The notes under the pieces are model-generated. The model was not told the DNA's origin, searched no databases, and saw only the letters and a list, made by a program, of their open reading frames with translations. The translations under genes were made by a program, and so were the position numbers. Shown here piece after piece: positions 32,966 through 42,253 of a DNA stretch of 64,000 nucleotides (the first letter of the stretch is position 1; every line of letters begins with the position of its first letter). This stretch comes from UBA1413 sp964552955 (GTDB lineage Bacteria; Bacteroidota; Bacteroidia; Bacteroidales; Prolixibacteraceae), in NCBI GenBank assembly GCA_964552955.1, contig CAZKIU010000018.1, positions 4,142 through 68,141 of the forward strand. The letters run 5' to 3'.

Positions 32966-35678
32966 ATGAACCAGAACTTACAAACCCAAGGCCACGGCTG
33001 GATTCTTCTGTTTTATGCCCTTGCGTTTTTCGTACCTGCGTTGTTACAGGCGCAGACCAACCCGCAGCCGCAGAGGTTCGGCACCTTTGAGATCACCCTT
33101 CCGGCAGGCTGGCAGTATGACCCCGGAAGTTCAGCCGGGGAATTCCACACCTTCCGTTACGCTGTCAACGGGAAAACTGGCTATGAGGTGAGGCTGAAGA
33201 AAATACCCTTTGACTGCCCTACCAAAAAGGATTTCAACCGGGAAATGGTGAAGATATTCTATGACTTTTACGGAAGAGAGGACTATGTGGACAAGTTCAA
33301 AGACCACAGCGACTATGGAGCGCTCGGGGAGCAGGAGAGCCACCTGATCACCTTCAACCTGAAGGAAAACAAAGAAAGGGGGTTTCTTCTCAGCCCATGG
33401 GTGGGCGGGAAGATGTACAGCCTTTATTTTTATGACAAAGTAGGTCAGAAGAAGGAGTTAAGGCCCGAAGCGGTGGCTTTCCTGGGGGCGATAAAGGTGC
33501 ATCCTGCGGGGGTTCCTGCGGAGGATAAAGCCGCCGTGGCAGCCGCACAGTCCGGTAAGAGTTCCGGGAAGAGTGCTGGGAGTGGCGCCCCCTTGCCGAA
33601 AACGGAGCATGAAGTGAAAAAGGAGACTCCTGTATCGGGAGAAACCGGAATGGCCAGGGTAGAGAATCCTTCAGCGCATACCGGAAATCCCGGAACTAGC
33701 GGGGGGAGTGAACCTGCAAAATCCCAGGGCGGTCAGGAACCTAAGAGCGTAACGGCCAAAACCCCGGGCAGCCCACCTACGGCGGGAAAAGAACCGGCAG
33801 TAAGCGGAGGAGTAACAGCAGGAAACAGGGGGAAATTCACAGACTCTGGAGTGAATGAAGCAGTTAGCAGTGGGAATCCAGCAGGTAAGGGTGGAAGCAG
33901 AGCCGGGAGCGGTGGGAATAGTGCCGGGCACATCAGGCCCCCCGTACTGCTGGATTTCGGGAAAATCCCCTTCACGTCGGAGATCGATTTTGCCACCATG
34001 ACCATGGCCCAATATATGGGAGCCATCTCGATGGCACGGGAAGGGATGCGGCTGATCTATGGCGAAATGAGCCCGGAGGAAGATGAAAAATTCGAAGCCG
34101 AATGGAAACCGCTGTTCGACTATCCGTGCAAGGAGGTGGTGGATTATGTCAACCAGTTGAATCCCCTGATCTCCCTCTTTCTGGCCATCCGTGAAGCGAT
34201 GGGGTCTGAAATTGAGGCTTACAATGCGGCAGCCCTGGTGGTGACCATCGAAGCCGCAGAGGAGGATTCGGCGGGGATGGCGGAGACCATGGCCGAAATG
34301 GAGCTTACGGTAGCCAACCTCAATGCGCTGCAGAAACAGATGGAGGAGGTGGCCGCGGAAATCGCCCGCCTGGGAAATCCGCCCGATGCCATGGCTCTGG
34401 CCGAGGGGAGACGTAAGCTGCACCGAAAGGCACTTGGACTTTTGGCCGATCACAACTTTCCGTTCGAGGGGGAATGGGAGACGGAAGAGGGATCGCGGGT
34501 GCTGATGAAGGTGCTGAAGGTCTTTGACGACGGCAAGGTGCTGGTGTACCGGTTTCCGGTCACCACCCTGAAGAAATGGGAGGAAAACGGCGTGGACATC
34601 ACCAAACCCGGAGTGGAATTCAACGACCAGAGTAAGGGACTGACCCTGATTCCCGGCGTCTATGACCTTATGATCGTTTTCGAACCTTTGGAAGACGGGG
34701 CCTGGGGTGTACTCGACTGGTCTTTCTTCAGGTTTGTGAATATCTATCGGGGAGACAAGGACACCATCAACGTTCTGCAGTACAGGGTTCCCAATGAGCT
34801 TAACAACACCTCGGGTGTTTCGACCTATACCCTTTCACGCACTAAAGAGAGCTATCCGGTTCCGCCGGTGTTGCCTATTGACGGGAATCCCGCCCAATGG
34901 GACCAGTTGCATAAGGTAGTCCCCGCGAGAAAATGGGACCAGGGAAAATATGACGCCTACGTGCGGTGGAGGAAGGAATTTCCCGATGAGCTGGCGCTTG
35001 CCGCCCGTGGGGGCCCCACGCCCCTCCAGGAGCGCACGAGACTTTATCTGGAAGAAAAAAAGAAAATTGAAGAGGAATATCTCGCCCGGAAGAACGGGGA
35101 TATAGAACCCCAGGTGGAGCAGAATGTGAGCCTGCGGTACACTTTTTCGCAAATACAGGGGGAAAAGCTGACCGAAGCCGACAGGCCCCGGATTGCGAAG
35201 GAAGAGAGGCAGAAGCTGTTGGAATCGTTTGAAGAGACCCGGAACAGCCAGCTGGAGTTTATCAGAAACAAATATGCCGACATCTTTGAACCGGCCCGGG
35301 AGGATCAGAACCCGCGGCCACAGTTATCGCAGGAGCTGGTTGATGAGCTGAAGGCATTAAAGGAGTGGGAAACGGCGGAGGCGGTCAGAAAGCAGCAGGA
35401 GGAACAGGTGAAGTTTCACGAGAACAACATCAGCTATTTCGAAGGCAACATTGAAAAGCTGAAGGGCCGGCTGGCCGCGGCTGGTTTGGACCCCCACACC
35501 CGGAATGACCTGACGCGCGATCTGTTGTATCAGCTCGATGCCCGGCAGAAGGAAAACGACGCCATTATGACCCTCAAAACCGGGGAATATGTGCACACCC
35601 GCACGGAGCTCGACGCCCTGAATATGCAGATGATGGCCGAGCGGGGGCGGCAGATGGCAGAGGAAGCCCATAAGATGA
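32966..35678 (+). CDS. N-terminal part of a giant secreted protein, interrupted by gap
   Basis: The visible 904 residues begin with a signal peptide (to LLQAQ, about residue 29). Residues 35-180 form a beta-rich domain (FGTFEITLPAGWQYDPG) unlike families I recognise. About 190-325 is low complexity, rich in Gly, Ser, Lys and Pro. From about 330 a helical part with MAQYMGAISMAREGM, then a beta part (about 490-600, VLMKVLKVFDDGKVLVYRF) and a long charged coiled coil up to the N run. The frame is open into the gap and almost certainly continues in the piece at 35779. Unknown function; the layout is reminiscent of large polymorphic-toxin-like exported proteins. Confidence 0.75.
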
Positions 35679-35778
35679 NNNNNNNNNNNNNNNNNNNNNN
35701 NNNNNNNNNNNNNNNNNNNNNNNNNNNNNNNNNNNNNNNNNNNNNNNNNNNNNNNNNNNNNNNNNNNNNNNNNNNNNN
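35679..35778. other. Scaffold gap of 100 N
   Basis: Exactly 100 N. The seven bases before it (aagatga) equal the seven after it, and joining the two sides over them keeps the coding frame, which suggests two overlapping contigs rather than missing sequence. Confidence 0.9.
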
Positions 35779-37554
35779 AAGATGAAAAGGACCATGGAGC
35801 GGATGCCGAAGCTGATAGAGCTGGCCGACCCATCGGAGCGGATCAGGTTGAGGGAGTTTTTCGAACGGAACATGGTTTCCCCGGATAACGGGGTCTTTGA
35901 TCAGGAAAGAATGCGGAAGGCGGCCCGGGCGGTCGGGGAGCAGGTCACCGGGGAGTTGGAGAAGAAGGCGGCGGAGAAAGAGGAGTGGGCGGCGGCGGTC
36001 ACCGGCATTGTGGAAGGACTTGAATATGTAAAGGCGGGTGCCGATGTCTCCATGACCCTGTTGTCGATTGCGGCGCCGGTCTATTTTGCGCATACGGCGC
36101 CGAATGCCATCGCAGCTTCGATGCGTGCAGCACAAGCGGCGCGGGTCTTTTTCGGTTACCAGGGGGTGGCAGGGTATATCGAAGGAGGACCGACTGGCGC
36201 TTTTACCAGGGTGGCTTCCTCCTACAACACGGTGACCATGATGGCCAATGCGGCCATGAACGGCTATCAGCAGGGGGTGCTTCAGCACCTGGAGGAGCAT
36301 GCGGCGCATGCGGCGACGACTACCCTCAACGAAGGCAAAGCCGGGCTGTGGGGGGCTGGCTGGGAAGTGGGGAAAGAGGCACTGAAAACAGTGGTTTTCA
36401 GGACTGCCCTTGGCGCCTTGATGCCGGTCAATCCCAAAGGGGCTCCGGTGCAATGGTCCGACATGGTCGATGCCCGCGGGAATCCTGGTCCTTCGGCCTC
36501 CGGAAGATGGCCCACCGTTCAGCAGCAGGTCAACGCCGCGCATTTTCTTTCGCGGCAGGCCGAAGGCCGGGCCAAGGTGACCCTTTTCCGGGAGAGGATG
36601 GAGAAGCTCTCCGATGCCGGCAAGGCTGGGGTTCCCAAGGAGGAGATTGCCCGGTTGAGGAATTCGGCCGAGGAGGCCTATAAGGTGGTCAAGACCGACC
36701 TTTACGCCAAGGGGCATATCAATGCCCTGGCGCGGCAGGGAGATGCCAAAACCACCGCCCACTACAACTCCTTTGAAAGGAGCTATACCGCCAGGTTGCA
36801 GGCCGAGGTGGAAAAAGAGCTCGTGGCCGCCGGCTTCAATCCCCAGAAATGCAGGACTTTTTCCAACTCCTCGTCGAAGGGGAAGGTGGGGTCCGACCTG
36901 GACATGGGGGTGGTGGAGCCTCCGCGGTATACCTTTGACGCCTCCGGAAAGCGGATCCCCAACCCGGCGCATACCGCATGGAGGCGAAGCCTGACCATCA
37001 GGGATCCCGACGGGACCGTCCGCAGGAGTTCCCCGCAGGAGCTTCAAAAGGCAGGACAGGAGATTCTGGAGCGCTCCTTCGCGAAGATTTATGGCAGGCC
37101 TTCGGGAGAGGCGATGGTGGAATTCACGACCTCCTATCATCCGGAGGCCTACCGTGACCTGGCCTGGCTGGGCAGCAAGGGGACGAAGACCGCCCTGGTG
37201 TTTGAGACCAACAAGGCGTGGGTGCAGCAGGCGGCCGATGTGTCGGGGTTCAAGGTGAACAACCTGCCCGCCGGGCACCCCCAGTTGGGCTATTATGGGG
37301 TCATGCAGGAGCAGATGCGGGGGCTGACGAAGGATTTCAACACCAAGATCGAGCCGATGCTGAAGCTGAAGGCAGGAACCAACCCGGAGGCCACCCGCCA
37401 TTTGAGGGAACTCAGAGATACCATGGAGCGGTTTTCCAAAAACGAAATCGGCCCCATTGAAGCGGAACACCGGATCAGGGAGCTCACTGGCGGAAAAGGC
37501 ATGGCTGAGGTGGCTGAACAGCTTTCGGTCGCCATGCGGGGGTTGAGGAATTGA
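35779..37554 (+). CDS. C-terminal part of the giant secreted protein, nucleotidyltransferase-like motif
   Basis: These 591 codons continue the coiled coil (KMKRTMERMPKLIELADP), then a hydrophobic Ala-rich helical block (about 75-200, VSMTLLSIAAPVYFAHTAP, AAQAARVFFGYQGVAGY) and a mixed domain (about 230-520). Within it FSNSSSKGKVGSDLDMGVV has the S-x(n)-SD-h-D-h pattern of the active site of DNA-polymerase-beta-type nucleotidyltransferases, though the usual first Gly-Ser is SNS. Large exported protein, membrane-active middle and enzyme-like C-terminus are what polymorphic toxins look like, but no immunity gene is recognised next to it. The last codons run into an ogt fragment, so the natural C-terminus may have been altered. 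Confidence 0.65.
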   Translation, partial: KMKRTMERMPKLIELADPSERIRLREFFERNMVSPDNGVFDQERMRKAARAVGEQVTGELEKKAAEKEEWAAAVTGIVEGLEYVKAGADVSMTLLSIAAPVYFAHTAPNAIAASMRAAQAARVFFGYQGVAGYIEGGPTGAFTRVASSYNTVTMMANAAMNGYQQGVLQHLEEHAAHAATTTLNEGKAGLWGAGWEVGKEALKTVVFRTALGALMPVNPKGAPVQWSDMVDARGNPGPSASGRWPTVQQQVNAAHFLSRQAEGRAKVTLFRERMEKLSDAGKAGVPKEEIARLRNSAEEAYKVVKTDLYAKGHINALARQGDAKTTAHYNSFERSYTARLQAEVEKELVAAGFNPQKCRTFSNSSSKGKVGSDLDMGVVEPPRYTFDASGKRIPNPAHTAWRRSLTIRDPDGTVRRSSPQELQKAGQEILERSFAKIYGRPSGEAMVEFTTSYHPEAYRDLAWLGSKGTKTALVFETNKAWVQQAADVSGFKVNNLPAGHPQLGYYGVMQEQMRGLTKDFNTKIEPMLKLKAGTNPEATRHLRELRDTMERFSKNEIGPIEAEHRIRELTGGKGMAEVAEQLSVAMRGLRN

Positions 37555-37625
37555 TCCTGGGTTATTTCGAAGGGCGACTGTGCCTGGCGGATTACCGGTT
37601 CAGGAAGATGAGGCAGACGGTGTAA
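37551..37625 (+). pseudogene. 5' fragment of an O6-methylguanine methyltransferase gene
   Basis: These 72 bases plus a TAA are about 80 percent identical by eye to 39066-39137 in the intact methyltransferase gene, in the matching frame (LILGYFEGRLCLADYRFRK against LILGSFEGQLCLMDYRYRK). The fragment overlaps the stop codon of the giant gene and lies just left of the AAA ATPase gene. Confidence 0.8.
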
Positions 37626-37680
37626 AATCGGCGCAGCAGACGTGTAAAATCACGGAATAGAAGCCTAATATGGATAATTC

Positions 37681-37727
37681 TGGAACTTAATTCCAATAAT
37701 CTCGGATATTTTTGGAATTAGGTTCCA
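37681..37727 (+). promoter_or_regulatory. Two TGGAAnnnnnTTCCA palindromes, candidate operator
   Basis: TGGAA-N5-TTCCA occurs at 37681-37695 and again at 37713-37727, 32 bases apart (about three helical turns). The second overlaps the expected -33 region of the promoter at 37737, so a dimeric repressor, perhaps acting on the ATPase gene itself, could bind here. Confidence 0.5.
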
Positions 37728-37736
37728 ATATTTTCT

Positions 37737-37744
37737 TATTTTTG
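37737..37744 (+). promoter_or_regulatory. -7 box TATTTTTG for the AAA ATPase
   Basis: An exact TAnnTTTG match ending 12 bases before the ATG at 37756, with TTTG at 37711-37714 as a possible -33 element. The transcript would have almost no leader. Confidence 0.5.
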
Positions 37745-37755
37745 TAAGAAAAGCC

Positions 37756-39003
37756 ATGTATATTGAACGGAGAATACATCAGGACATCAAAAGACACATT
37801 GAAAGAAAGGAATATACCATAATCACCGGACCGAGGCAAAGTGGAAAGACATCTCTGATAAAGGCTTTATTCAGGGAATTGAAGGATGAAAACCGGGATG
37901 TAAGTTACCTGACATTTGAAGACCGCGACATACTAAAGGCGATTGATAATCACCCTGAGGAACTCTTCTCCTATGTTAAAAGACCGGCCAAATCGATGGC
38001 CGGCAATCACAACGATGCCGATATGTTGTTTCTCTTCATTGATGAGGTTCAGTATGCAGCCGATCCTTCCCATTTTCTTAAATATCTGTATGATGCGTAT
38101 GGCAGGAATCTTAAAGTGATTGCCACAGGTAGCAGTGCATTTTACATCGACCGGAAATTTAAGGATTCACTGGCGGGAAGAAAGAGGATCTTTGAGCTCA
38201 AAACACTGTCATTCGATGAATGGTTGAAGTTCAGGGGCGATCTCAGCCTGATGAATGATCTTCAACTTATCAGGGAACAAAAGAACTATATATCTACCGA
38301 CCACAGGCAGCTTTCAGATTTATTCCATGAATACCTCATTTATGGAGGTTATCCGGCAGTAACCCTGGAAAAAGACAAATCGGAGAAAGCATTAATTCTT
38401 AAGGAATTAAAAAATTCGTTTTTAAAAAAAGACATTGATGAGTCAGGCATTGCCGATTCCGACAAATTTTACTCCCTCCTTGCCGTATTATCTGACCAGG
38501 CAGGAAATCTGGTAAACAGGAATGAACTGGCCAATACGATTGGAGTAGATAATAAGACAGTTGACAAATACCTCTATACCCTTCAGAAATGTTTCCACAT
38601 TGAGTTGGTCAAGCCCTTTTTTCAAAACCAGCGGAAAGAAATTACCAAAATGCCAAAGGTCTTTTTTAAAGATTCAGGGATGAGAAACACTGCCATCAAC
38701 CGGCTATTTGATTTCAGAGACCGCCAAGACCAGGGACAAATCATTGAAAATTATGTTTATAACAGACTTTCTGAACTTTATGACAAAGATCTAATCAGGT
38801 TCTGGCGGACTTCCGACAAACAGGAGGTCGATTTTGTCATTTCGACTACATACAAAGAGGGTCTTGCTTATGAGGTCAAAATGCAATGTCAGGGAATAAA
38901 ACATGCCGGTTACCAAAAGTTCATACAAAGTTATCCGGACTTTCAATTCCGGATCATATCCCATGAAATCCATGACAATTGCCTGTGGATTCTAAGATTA
39001 TAA
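37756..39003 (+). CDS. AAA ATPase with DUF4143 C-terminal domain (first copy)
   Basis: The 415-residue protein has Walker A GPRQSGKTS (Gly25-Thr32), Walker B LFLFIDEVQ (about 92-100), sensor-like ATGSSAFYI, and after about residue 200 the winged-helix plus PD-(D/E)xK-like DUF4143 domain, with FWRTSDKQEVDFVI and AYEVKM at the end. These stand-alone ATPases are very common, patchily distributed and of unknown role; nuclease and defence functions have been proposed. It is AT-richer than its flanks. It sits between a fragment and the complete copy of a methyltransferase gene, whose ATG follows 18 bases later. Confidence 0.92.
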   Translation: MYIERRIHQDIKRHIERKEYTIITGPRQSGKTSLIKALFRELKDENRDVSYLTFEDRDILKAIDNHPEELFSYVKRPAKSMAGNHNDADMLFLFIDEVQYAADPSHFLKYLYDAYGRNLKVIATGSSAFYIDRKFKDSLAGRKRIFELKTLSFDEWLKFRGDLSLMNDLQLIREQKNYISTDHRQLSDLFHEYLIYGGYPAVTLEKDKSEKALILKELKNSFLKKDIDESGIADSDKFYSLLAVLSDQAGNLVNRNELANTIGVDNKTVDKYLYTLQKCFHIELVKPFFQNQRKEITKMPKVFFKDSGMRNTAINRLFDFRDRQDQGQIIENYVYNRLSELYDKDLIRFWRTSDKQEVDFVISTTYKEGLAYEVKMQCQGIKHAGYQKFIQSYPDFQFRIISHEIHDNCLWILRL

Positions 39004-39020
39004 AGGATTTATTAAACAAA

Positions 39021-39548
39021 ATGAGGCACATCCACATTCAGTATTTCAAAACGGGGATCGGGGAGTTGATTCTGGGTTCCTTCGAGGGGCAGTTGTGCCT
39101 GATGGATTACCGGTACCGGAAGATGAGGCAGGCAGTGGATGACAGAATTGCCAAGGGACTGAAGGCTGAATTCACGGAACAGGAGGATGCGCTGTTGTTG
39201 CAGGCACGGGTTCAGCTTGAAGAGTACCTCCAAAGAAAGAGGACCCGGTTTGATCTTCCCCTGCTGATGGTGGGAACCGGATTTCAGAAGGCGGTATGGA
39301 CCGCCCTGGCGGAGGTACCCTATGGAACGACCGCCACTTACCTCGACCTGGCCAAATCCCTCGGCAAGGAAAAGGCCGTCAGGGCGGTAGCCGCCGCCAA
39401 TGGCGCCAATGCCCTGGCCATTCTCATTCCCTGCCACCGCGTCGTGGGAAGCCAGGGGGAACTGGTGGGCTACAGCGGCGGACTGGCAGTCAAGCAAAGG
39501 CTCCTCCAACTGGAGCAGGGCAGCCGCACTTTGTTTGATCATCAATAA
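39021..39548 (+). CDS. ogt: Methylated-DNA--protein-cysteine methyltransferase
   Basis: I use the ATG at 39021 (MRHIHIQYFKTGIGEL), which fits the family start; an earlier TTG would run into the ATPase gene. The 175-residue protein has the N-terminal ferredoxin-like lobe and the DNA-binding lobe from about 85, with GTGFQKAVWTALAEVPYG and the acceptor Cys138 in LIPCHRVVG, followed by GYSGGLAVKQRLLQLE. It transfers alkyl groups from O6-alkylguanine to itself in a single-use repair reaction. A degenerate copy of its 5' part lies at 37551. Confidence 0.95.
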   Translation: MRHIHIQYFKTGIGELILGSFEGQLCLMDYRYRKMRQAVDDRIAKGLKAEFTEQEDALLLQARVQLEEYLQRKRTRFDLPLLMVGTGFQKAVWTALAEVPYGTTATYLDLAKSLGKEKAVRAVAAANGANALAILIPCHRVVGSQGELVGYSGGLAVKQRLLQLEQGSRTLFDHQ

Positions 39549-39628
39549 AAACTTCCATTTCAATTATCCTGGATATTTCTAAAGTAGAAGCTATCATCGC
39601 TGGTGTGGATTTTGGGAGGGAGTTACCC

Positions 39629-42100
39629 TTATCTCCCGAAATTATTGAAAAGGGATTCGAGGGCCTCATCCATCAAAGGCATGTGGTCAGTCAGGACAAC
39701 CGTGCACCCCGCCTGTTCGAGGATCTCCCCGGCCAGGTCGAAGAGTAGTTCAGAGCGTAATTCCACCGACGCCGGCCTGAAGCCCAGCTTAAGGATCTCA
39801 TCCAATAACTTCTGCGGAAAGGTTTCATACATGGAATGCAGATCAGGCAGGGGGGACAGCATAGCCATTCCGGAAATCATACCACTATCCTTGTCGACCA
39901 GCAGGAGCACGAAGGGGAAATACCCTTTTTTACCTTCTGTTTTCACTGGTGCCGGCAACAGGGAGAGGTCGCACTGGAGGGTGACCTTCCGGGGTTTCAG
40001 TTTGGATAGGTTTCCGGCACTTTGGGGCTTCCATATAGGCTTGTAAATCACGGGCAGAACCTCCTGGACAGCCTTTTCATAGCTGTTCTTCCACTGGAGC
40101 TGCCTGGCACTTACCCGGGGAACCCTGACGAGGATCGCCTCCTTCCGGCCTTTTCTTCCGGAGAGAATGCGGGGATTGCTTTTAGCCTCCTGCAAAACGA
40201 GGCAGACCTGCTCCAGCAGATCGGGCAGCTGGCCGAAGGTCTCCCCTCCGGGAAATTCGGGGACAAACCCGGGGACTACCTCCTCAATTTTGGGCCACCT
40301 GCCCTTTCCGCGGAAGGCAACTCCTGACTTTTTAATGGCCGACAGATCTGCCTTATCCAGCTCTTCCCTGTCGGTGAAGGAGATCAGCAGGTGGGGCACC
40401 GTCATCAGTTCCATCGCCTGAGAAATTCCGGCATTCTCCTGCAGCCCGTAGAATCCCCAAAGCCCCTCGATGTCACGGTAGGCAGCGATGGCCATATATT
40501 CCCCGTTGTTTCCCATGACGGAAATATACCAGGTCAAACCGCTTCCGGGCATTCGTACCCCGAAAATGTCTGTTTCATAAAGGTCAGCCCAGGGTTCCAG
40601 ATCGCAGATCTGACCTGCCGCAGTGTAAATTCTGCCATACCAGTCAGCAGGAATTTGCGGGAGGTTAGGGGGGAGAATCTGACTGGGGGAAAACAGCTGT
40701 GGAGTATTCTGCCGAGGGGTACTCTGCTTTGAGTGACGCTGTGTTAAGGGACTCTGGTGTGGTGTACTCTGTTCCGGGGACCTTTGCTTTGGGGAACCTG
40801 GCTTTGGAGGATTCTGCTTTGCTGCCGGCTTTTTTTTCTCCTCCGGAAGCTCTGGCTGGTCATACTTCGACAGCACTTTTCTGAGGGATTGAACCAATTC
40901 AGCAGCCGTTTCAGGGGCCACTCCAGTTTTCCGCATAGCCGCTTTAATGTCCGGTTCACGACCTTCATTCAGGGCGGGAGCGACCATCCTGAGGAATTCA
41001 TTGATCTGATCAGTTTGTTGGGTTTTGGCTGGTTCAGGATCCTTCCGGAACAGATTGTCATATTCGTTGATCGTGATTTTCCGTTTCAGGATCGATTCTG
41101 CCGTGGTCACCAACGGCATTCGTACCCTGATCAGGGCAATATCAGAGATATCGTGACCGAGTGCGTTGAAATCCCTGATGAGGTGTTGAAAACCATACTC
41201 CGTCATCGCCTGAAACAGCAGGACCTTCTCTTTCTCATCAAAGTAAATTTCAGCAAAGTGTGGAAATTCCCCCAATTTTTTGTGGGTGTACCGGTAAACG
41301 TCCTGATTGTATTCGACGGTAAATTTCTTTTTCATCACCGTACTGTCGGGCGCATCCGAGTCAACTTCCGTCATCATGATCACGGTCTCAAAGCCTTTGC
41401 TGATGGTGCGGGGGTAGGCAGCACCTGAGATCAGCAATACATAGGGAATTGGATCGGCATCCATATCTTCCTGCACATGGAGATTGTCGTCAATGTCAGG
41501 ATTCTTTTCCGTGGCAAAGAAGAAAACATCATCCGCGTCAAAGCTTTGAAATGCCCCGATCGGGCCGAAGCTTTGCCAGCAGGCGCCGTTGAAGCCAATC
41601 AGGTTTAGCCAGAGGAGTTTGGGACCTTCCGCTTTAAGCCGGGATGTTCCACGTGAGAAAAGCAGGTATTCCTCCTCGGTGAAGACATCCCTCATCCTGA
41701 AAAAATCCTTGTCCGGTTCTGAGATCATTTCGGAAAAGCTGAAACGCCAGGGCGTTTTGGTCTGCAGTTCAAGGAATTCACGTTCCCCGACACTGAGGCG
41801 GTTCAACGCCGGATGCTTCAGAATCTTTTCCAGAATTCCCCCTTCTTTGAAAATCCTGTGGGCGATATACTGGGTTTTAAACAGATTGACATCCGACTTT
41901 GCGAATTTGGAAAAGACATGCCGGTATCGGTTAAACTGAAGTTCCATTTTCCTTTCCAGGTCAAACCTTTTAGCGGCAAAAGGGACCAGAAAACCATCGA
42001 TAAGGTCTGCGGTGATCTGGCCTGCCGTTTCACAATGACCCCTCATCGCTAAATAGTCAACAAGTTCAGTGTTGCGATTCATTTTATCAGATTTCTGCAT
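39629..42100 (-). CDS. Large protein of unknown function with DUF6930/DUF7309-like C-terminal half
   Basis: The frame opens with a TTG at 42133; the first ATG is at 42100 and another at 42082 gives MNRNTELVDYLAMRGH. The roughly 823-residue protein has no signal peptide. The N-terminal half (to about 380) is mixed alpha/beta (TPWRFSFSEMISEPDKDFF). Residues about 400-460 are a Pro/Gln/Ser/Thr/Lys-rich linker with repeated PxQxSP units. The C-terminal half (WYGRIYTAAGQICDLEPWAD, then ISVMGNNGEYMAIAAYRD and SVELRSELLFDLAGEILEQ) resembles the DUF7309 and DUF6930 domains as I remember them. No catalytic motif is evident. It faces the methyltransferase gene convergently. Confidence 0.75.
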   Translation of the reverse strand: MQKSDKMNRNTELVDYLAMRGHCETAGQITADLIDGFLVPFAAKRFDLERKMELQFNRYRHVFSKFAKSDVNLFKTQYIAHRIFKEGGILEKILKHPALNRLSVGEREFLELQTKTPWRFSFSEMISEPDKDFFRMRDVFTEEEYLLFSRGTSRLKAEGPKLLWLNLIGFNGACWQSFGPIGAFQSFDADDVFFFATEKNPDIDDNLHVQEDMDADPIPYVLLISGAAYPRTISKGFETVIMMTEVDSDAPDSTVMKKKFTVEYNQDVYRYTHKKLGEFPHFAEIYFDEKEKVLLFQAMTEYGFQHLIRDFNALGHDISDIALIRVRMPLVTTAESILKRKITINEYDNLFRKDPEPAKTQQTDQINEFLRMVAPALNEGREPDIKAAMRKTGVAPETAAELVQSLRKVLSKYDQPELPEEKKKPAAKQNPPKPGSPKQRSPEQSTPHQSPLTQRHSKQSTPRQNTPQLFSPSQILPPNLPQIPADWYGRIYTAAGQICDLEPWADLYETDIFGVRMPGSGLTWYISVMGNNGEYMAIAAYRDIEGLWGFYGLQENAGISQAMELMTVPHLLISFTDREELDKADLSAIKKSGVAFRGKGRWPKIEEVVPGFVPEFPGGETFGQLPDLLEQVCLVLQEAKSNPRILSGRKGRKEAILVRVPRVSARQLQWKNSYEKAVQEVLPVIYKPIWKPQSAGNLSKLKPRKVTLQCDLSLLPAPVKTEGKKGYFPFVLLLVDKDSGMISGMAMLSPLPDLHSMYETFPQKLLDEILKLGFRPASVELRSELLFDLAGEILEQAGCTVVLTDHMPLMDEALESLFNNFGR

Positions 42101-42253
42101 AAAAATAGCATATCTCGACCAGTGTCTGGTCAAGGATTTCCAAAAACGCTGTAATTTATTAATAAATAGTTTGTTAAAGGCTATTTTAAGATTTTACGAT
42201 TTGAATTAGTAATTTCGCTTTCTCTTATTCTCAGCATGAAGAAAAACTGAACC

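Noticed and set aside
35530..37470. 646-codon open frame on the minus strand across the N gap
   Set aside because: Antisense to the giant protein gene, which has clear coding structure; composition of the antisense product is random-looking.
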